Below the pieces are notes generated by a model, which was not told the origin of the DNA, did no database searches, and saw only the letters and a list, made by a program, of their open reading frames with translations. From contig JAEUWE010000062.1 in NCBI GenBank assembly GCA_016791465.1, positions 1 through 7,094 of the forward strand: a DNA stretch of 7,094 nucleotides. The letters run 5' to 3'. Below, piece after piece: positions 6,102 to 7,094 of this stretch (position 1 is the first letter of the stretch; each line of letters opens with the position of its first letter). The translations under genes and the position numbers were made by a program. This DNA comes from Pseudobdellovibrionaceae bacterium. Lineage in GTDB: Bacteria; Bdellovibrionota; Bdellovibrionia; Bdellovibrionales; JAMPXM01.

Positions 6102-6617
6102 CTACTCTCCAGAGGATTGGTCTGCCTTGACTGCCAAAAGTTCTTCAATCTTTGCCGCAAGACTTTCAGGCTCCGCTTGAGGTGCATAACGTTCAACAAC
6201 GTTTCCGTCGCGATCAATAAGGAATTTCGTAAAGTTCCATTTGACCAGCGTTGTGCCGAGCAAGCCCGGCGCTGCCTCGCGCAGATCTTGATAAAATGGA
6301 TCCGCTTCAGGGCCATTCACCTTAATTTTCGCAAACATCGGAAAAGAAACATTGTAGTTGAGATCACAGAACTGCTGAATCTCATCGGCATCGCCAGCTT
6401 CCTGTGCACCAAACTGATTGCATGGAAAACCGAGTACCATAAACCCGCGGTCCTTGTAGCGCTCGAACAGTTGCTGCAGCCCCTTATACTGAGGCGTAAA
6501 GCCACACTGGCTGGCAACATTGACGACGAGCAAAACTTTGCCCGTCCATTCCGCAAGCGAAACCGGCTGTCCTTGAAGAGTCGTCACCTGGTATTTTGCA
6601 AGATTGAGTTTCGTCAT
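6102..6617 (-). CDS. Glutathione peroxidase family thiol peroxidase (two-cysteine, probably thioredoxin-dependent)
   Basis: A 171-residue thioredoxin-fold peroxidase that reduces H2O2 and organic hydroperoxides. The peroxidatic residue is Cys, not selenocysteine: C38 in NVASQCGFTPQY. The other members of the catalytic tetrad are present: Q72 in GAQE, W127 and N128 in KWNFTKF. The motif LGFPCNQFG carries C66. C84 in QQFCDLNYNVSFP matches the position of the resolving C82 of yeast Gpx3, which points to a disulfide mechanism recycled by thioredoxin rather than glutathione. No signal peptide is seen, so it is probably cytosolic. The ATG at 6615-6617 overlaps the upstream stop codon (ATGA). A GTG at 6629, with GGAAG five bases upstream, is a real alternative that would add four residues. 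The tag stop at 6102-6104 is followed by a second in-frame TAG six codons later. Confidence 0.93.
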   Translation of the reverse strand: MTKLNLAKYQVTTLQGQPVSLAEWTGKVLLVVNVASQCGFTPQYKGLQQLFERYKDRGFMVLGFPCNQFGAQEAGDADEIQQFCDLNYNVSFPMFAKIKVNGPEADPFYQDLREAAPGLLGTTLVKWNFTKFLIDRDGNVVERYAPQAEPESLAAKIEELLAVKADQSSGE

Positions 6618-7094
6618 CGAGGCCGACACTGCAGCTTCCGTTTGGAAGAGTCAAATACCGATATGCGCGACACCTGCACCCGACCGCCATCTTTGACAGC
6701 AAAAAAGAAAGTTCCGGCCAATGCGCTCACATGGCGATCGTCGCCAATCGCAACGAGAAGCCCTTCTTTTGAATTGGCCTGTTGGACAACAGAGGTAATG
6801 TCCATAAAGGAGTCACATCCGGCTCCAACCCAGTCTGGCCCGACACGGCGGCGCTTAGCGTTGGATAAATACCAAACGCGTCGAACCGCCTTTTCTCCCG
6901 CGTTCGGCATGAACTCAAAAACAACTCGAAAAGCACCTCGCGGCTGCTCGATAAAGTCGCGAAGATCAATGTCACCACCGCCAGGGCCAAAAGTGATCCG
7001 CTGATTGCGCCCACCCAATACGCCCCGCGTCTGCTCCACCAAGTAGAGCGCGACTGGCTGTAAATCTGTTTCCACTGACGTTTTTTGAATAGCG
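6614..7094 (-). CDS. Unrecognised protein, C-terminal part (5' end outside window)
   Basis: The frame is open from the right edge of the window to a TGA at 6614-6616, giving the last 159 full codons of a protein I do not recognise. A GTG at 7073-7075 is in frame but has no Shine-Dalgarno, and the frame stays open upstream of it, so the true start is probably outside the window. The segment looks mostly beta-strand and soluble: RITFGPGGGDIDLRDFI, AFRVVFEF, KAVRRVWYLSNAKRRRVG, GPDWVGAGCDSFMDIT, GLLVAIGDDRHVSALAGTFFFAV, RVQVSRISVF, ending in a basic SSKRKLQCRPR tail. There are no membrane helices and two cysteines. An ATGA junction with gpx supports the frame and suggests co-transcription. A 95-codon frame on the same strand (6727-7014) is less likely because it lacks this junction. 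Confidence 0.65.
   Translation of the reverse strand, partial: AIQKTSVETDLQPVALYLVEQTRGVLGGRNQRITFGPGGGDIDLRDFIEQPRGAFRVVFEFMPNAGEKAVRRVWYLSNAKRRRVGPDWVGAGCDSFMDITSVVQQANSKEGLLVAIGDDRHVSALAGTFFFAVKDGGRVQVSRISVFDSSKRKLQCRPR

Noticed and set aside
5976..7004. A long plus-strand open frame of 342 codons.
   Set aside because: It runs opposite the gpx, YhaM-like and unrecognised genes, whose frames carry clear motifs or an ATGA junction. Its translation is rich in Arg, Ser and Cys with no recognisable domain, as expected for the antisense of real genes.

Overview
The window looks like an ordinary stretch of chromosome from a Gram-negative bacterium of moderate GC content (roughly half G+C by eye). 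Genes are tightly packed with short gaps and ATGA overlaps, and there is no sign of a phage, an insertion sequence, a CRISPR array, a tRNA or an rRNA. The gene mix (Uup-type ABC-F, a YhaM-like OB-fold/HD protein, a short RsmI/YraL-like methyltransferase, MgtC, Cys-type glutathione peroxidase) would fit the Bdellovibrionota or another former deltaproteobacterial group. That placement is a low-confidence inference; no sequence here is diagnostic of a taxon.

Layout from left to right. (1) Plus strand: the 3' part of an ABC-F ATPase gene (uup-like, cut by the window edge), then a membrane protein with a DUF3592-type architecture. (2) Minus strand: an ADP-ribose-pyrophosphatase-like Nudix hydrolase followed 12 bases later by a short MgtC/SapB membrane protein, probably co-transcribed. 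The MgtC gene converges on the DUF3592 gene with a 15-base gap. (3) Plus strand: a short RsmI/YraL-like SAM-dependent methyltransferase, divergent from the Nudix gene across only 47 bases. (4) Minus strand, read right to left: an unrecognised protein (5' end outside the window), a two-cysteine glutathione peroxidase (ATGA overlap), a YhaM-like OB-fold/HD nuclease (57-base gap), serine O-acetyltransferase CysE (9-base gap) and a TetA-like DHA1 MFS transporter (ATGA overlap). This five-gene run is probably one operon or two overlapping ones.

Functionally the window holds housekeeping and stress functions: nucleotide-sugar clean-up (Nudix), peroxide detoxification (Gpx), the committed step of cysteine synthesis (CysE), RNA processing or turnover (YhaM-like), rRNA-type methylation (RsmI-like), efflux (MFS) and ribosome or DNA-associated ABC-F activity. 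CysE and a thiol peroxidase in one run hint at thiol/redox metabolism, but this is inference.

I did not find a new multi-gene system. The two most distinctive signals are local. One is a perfect 9-bp inverted repeat in the last codons of cysE that ends four bases before the MFS start codon. The other is a 128-bp tail-to-tail overlap in which the basic C-terminal tail of the methyltransferase is encoded opposite the last membrane helix of the MFS transporter.
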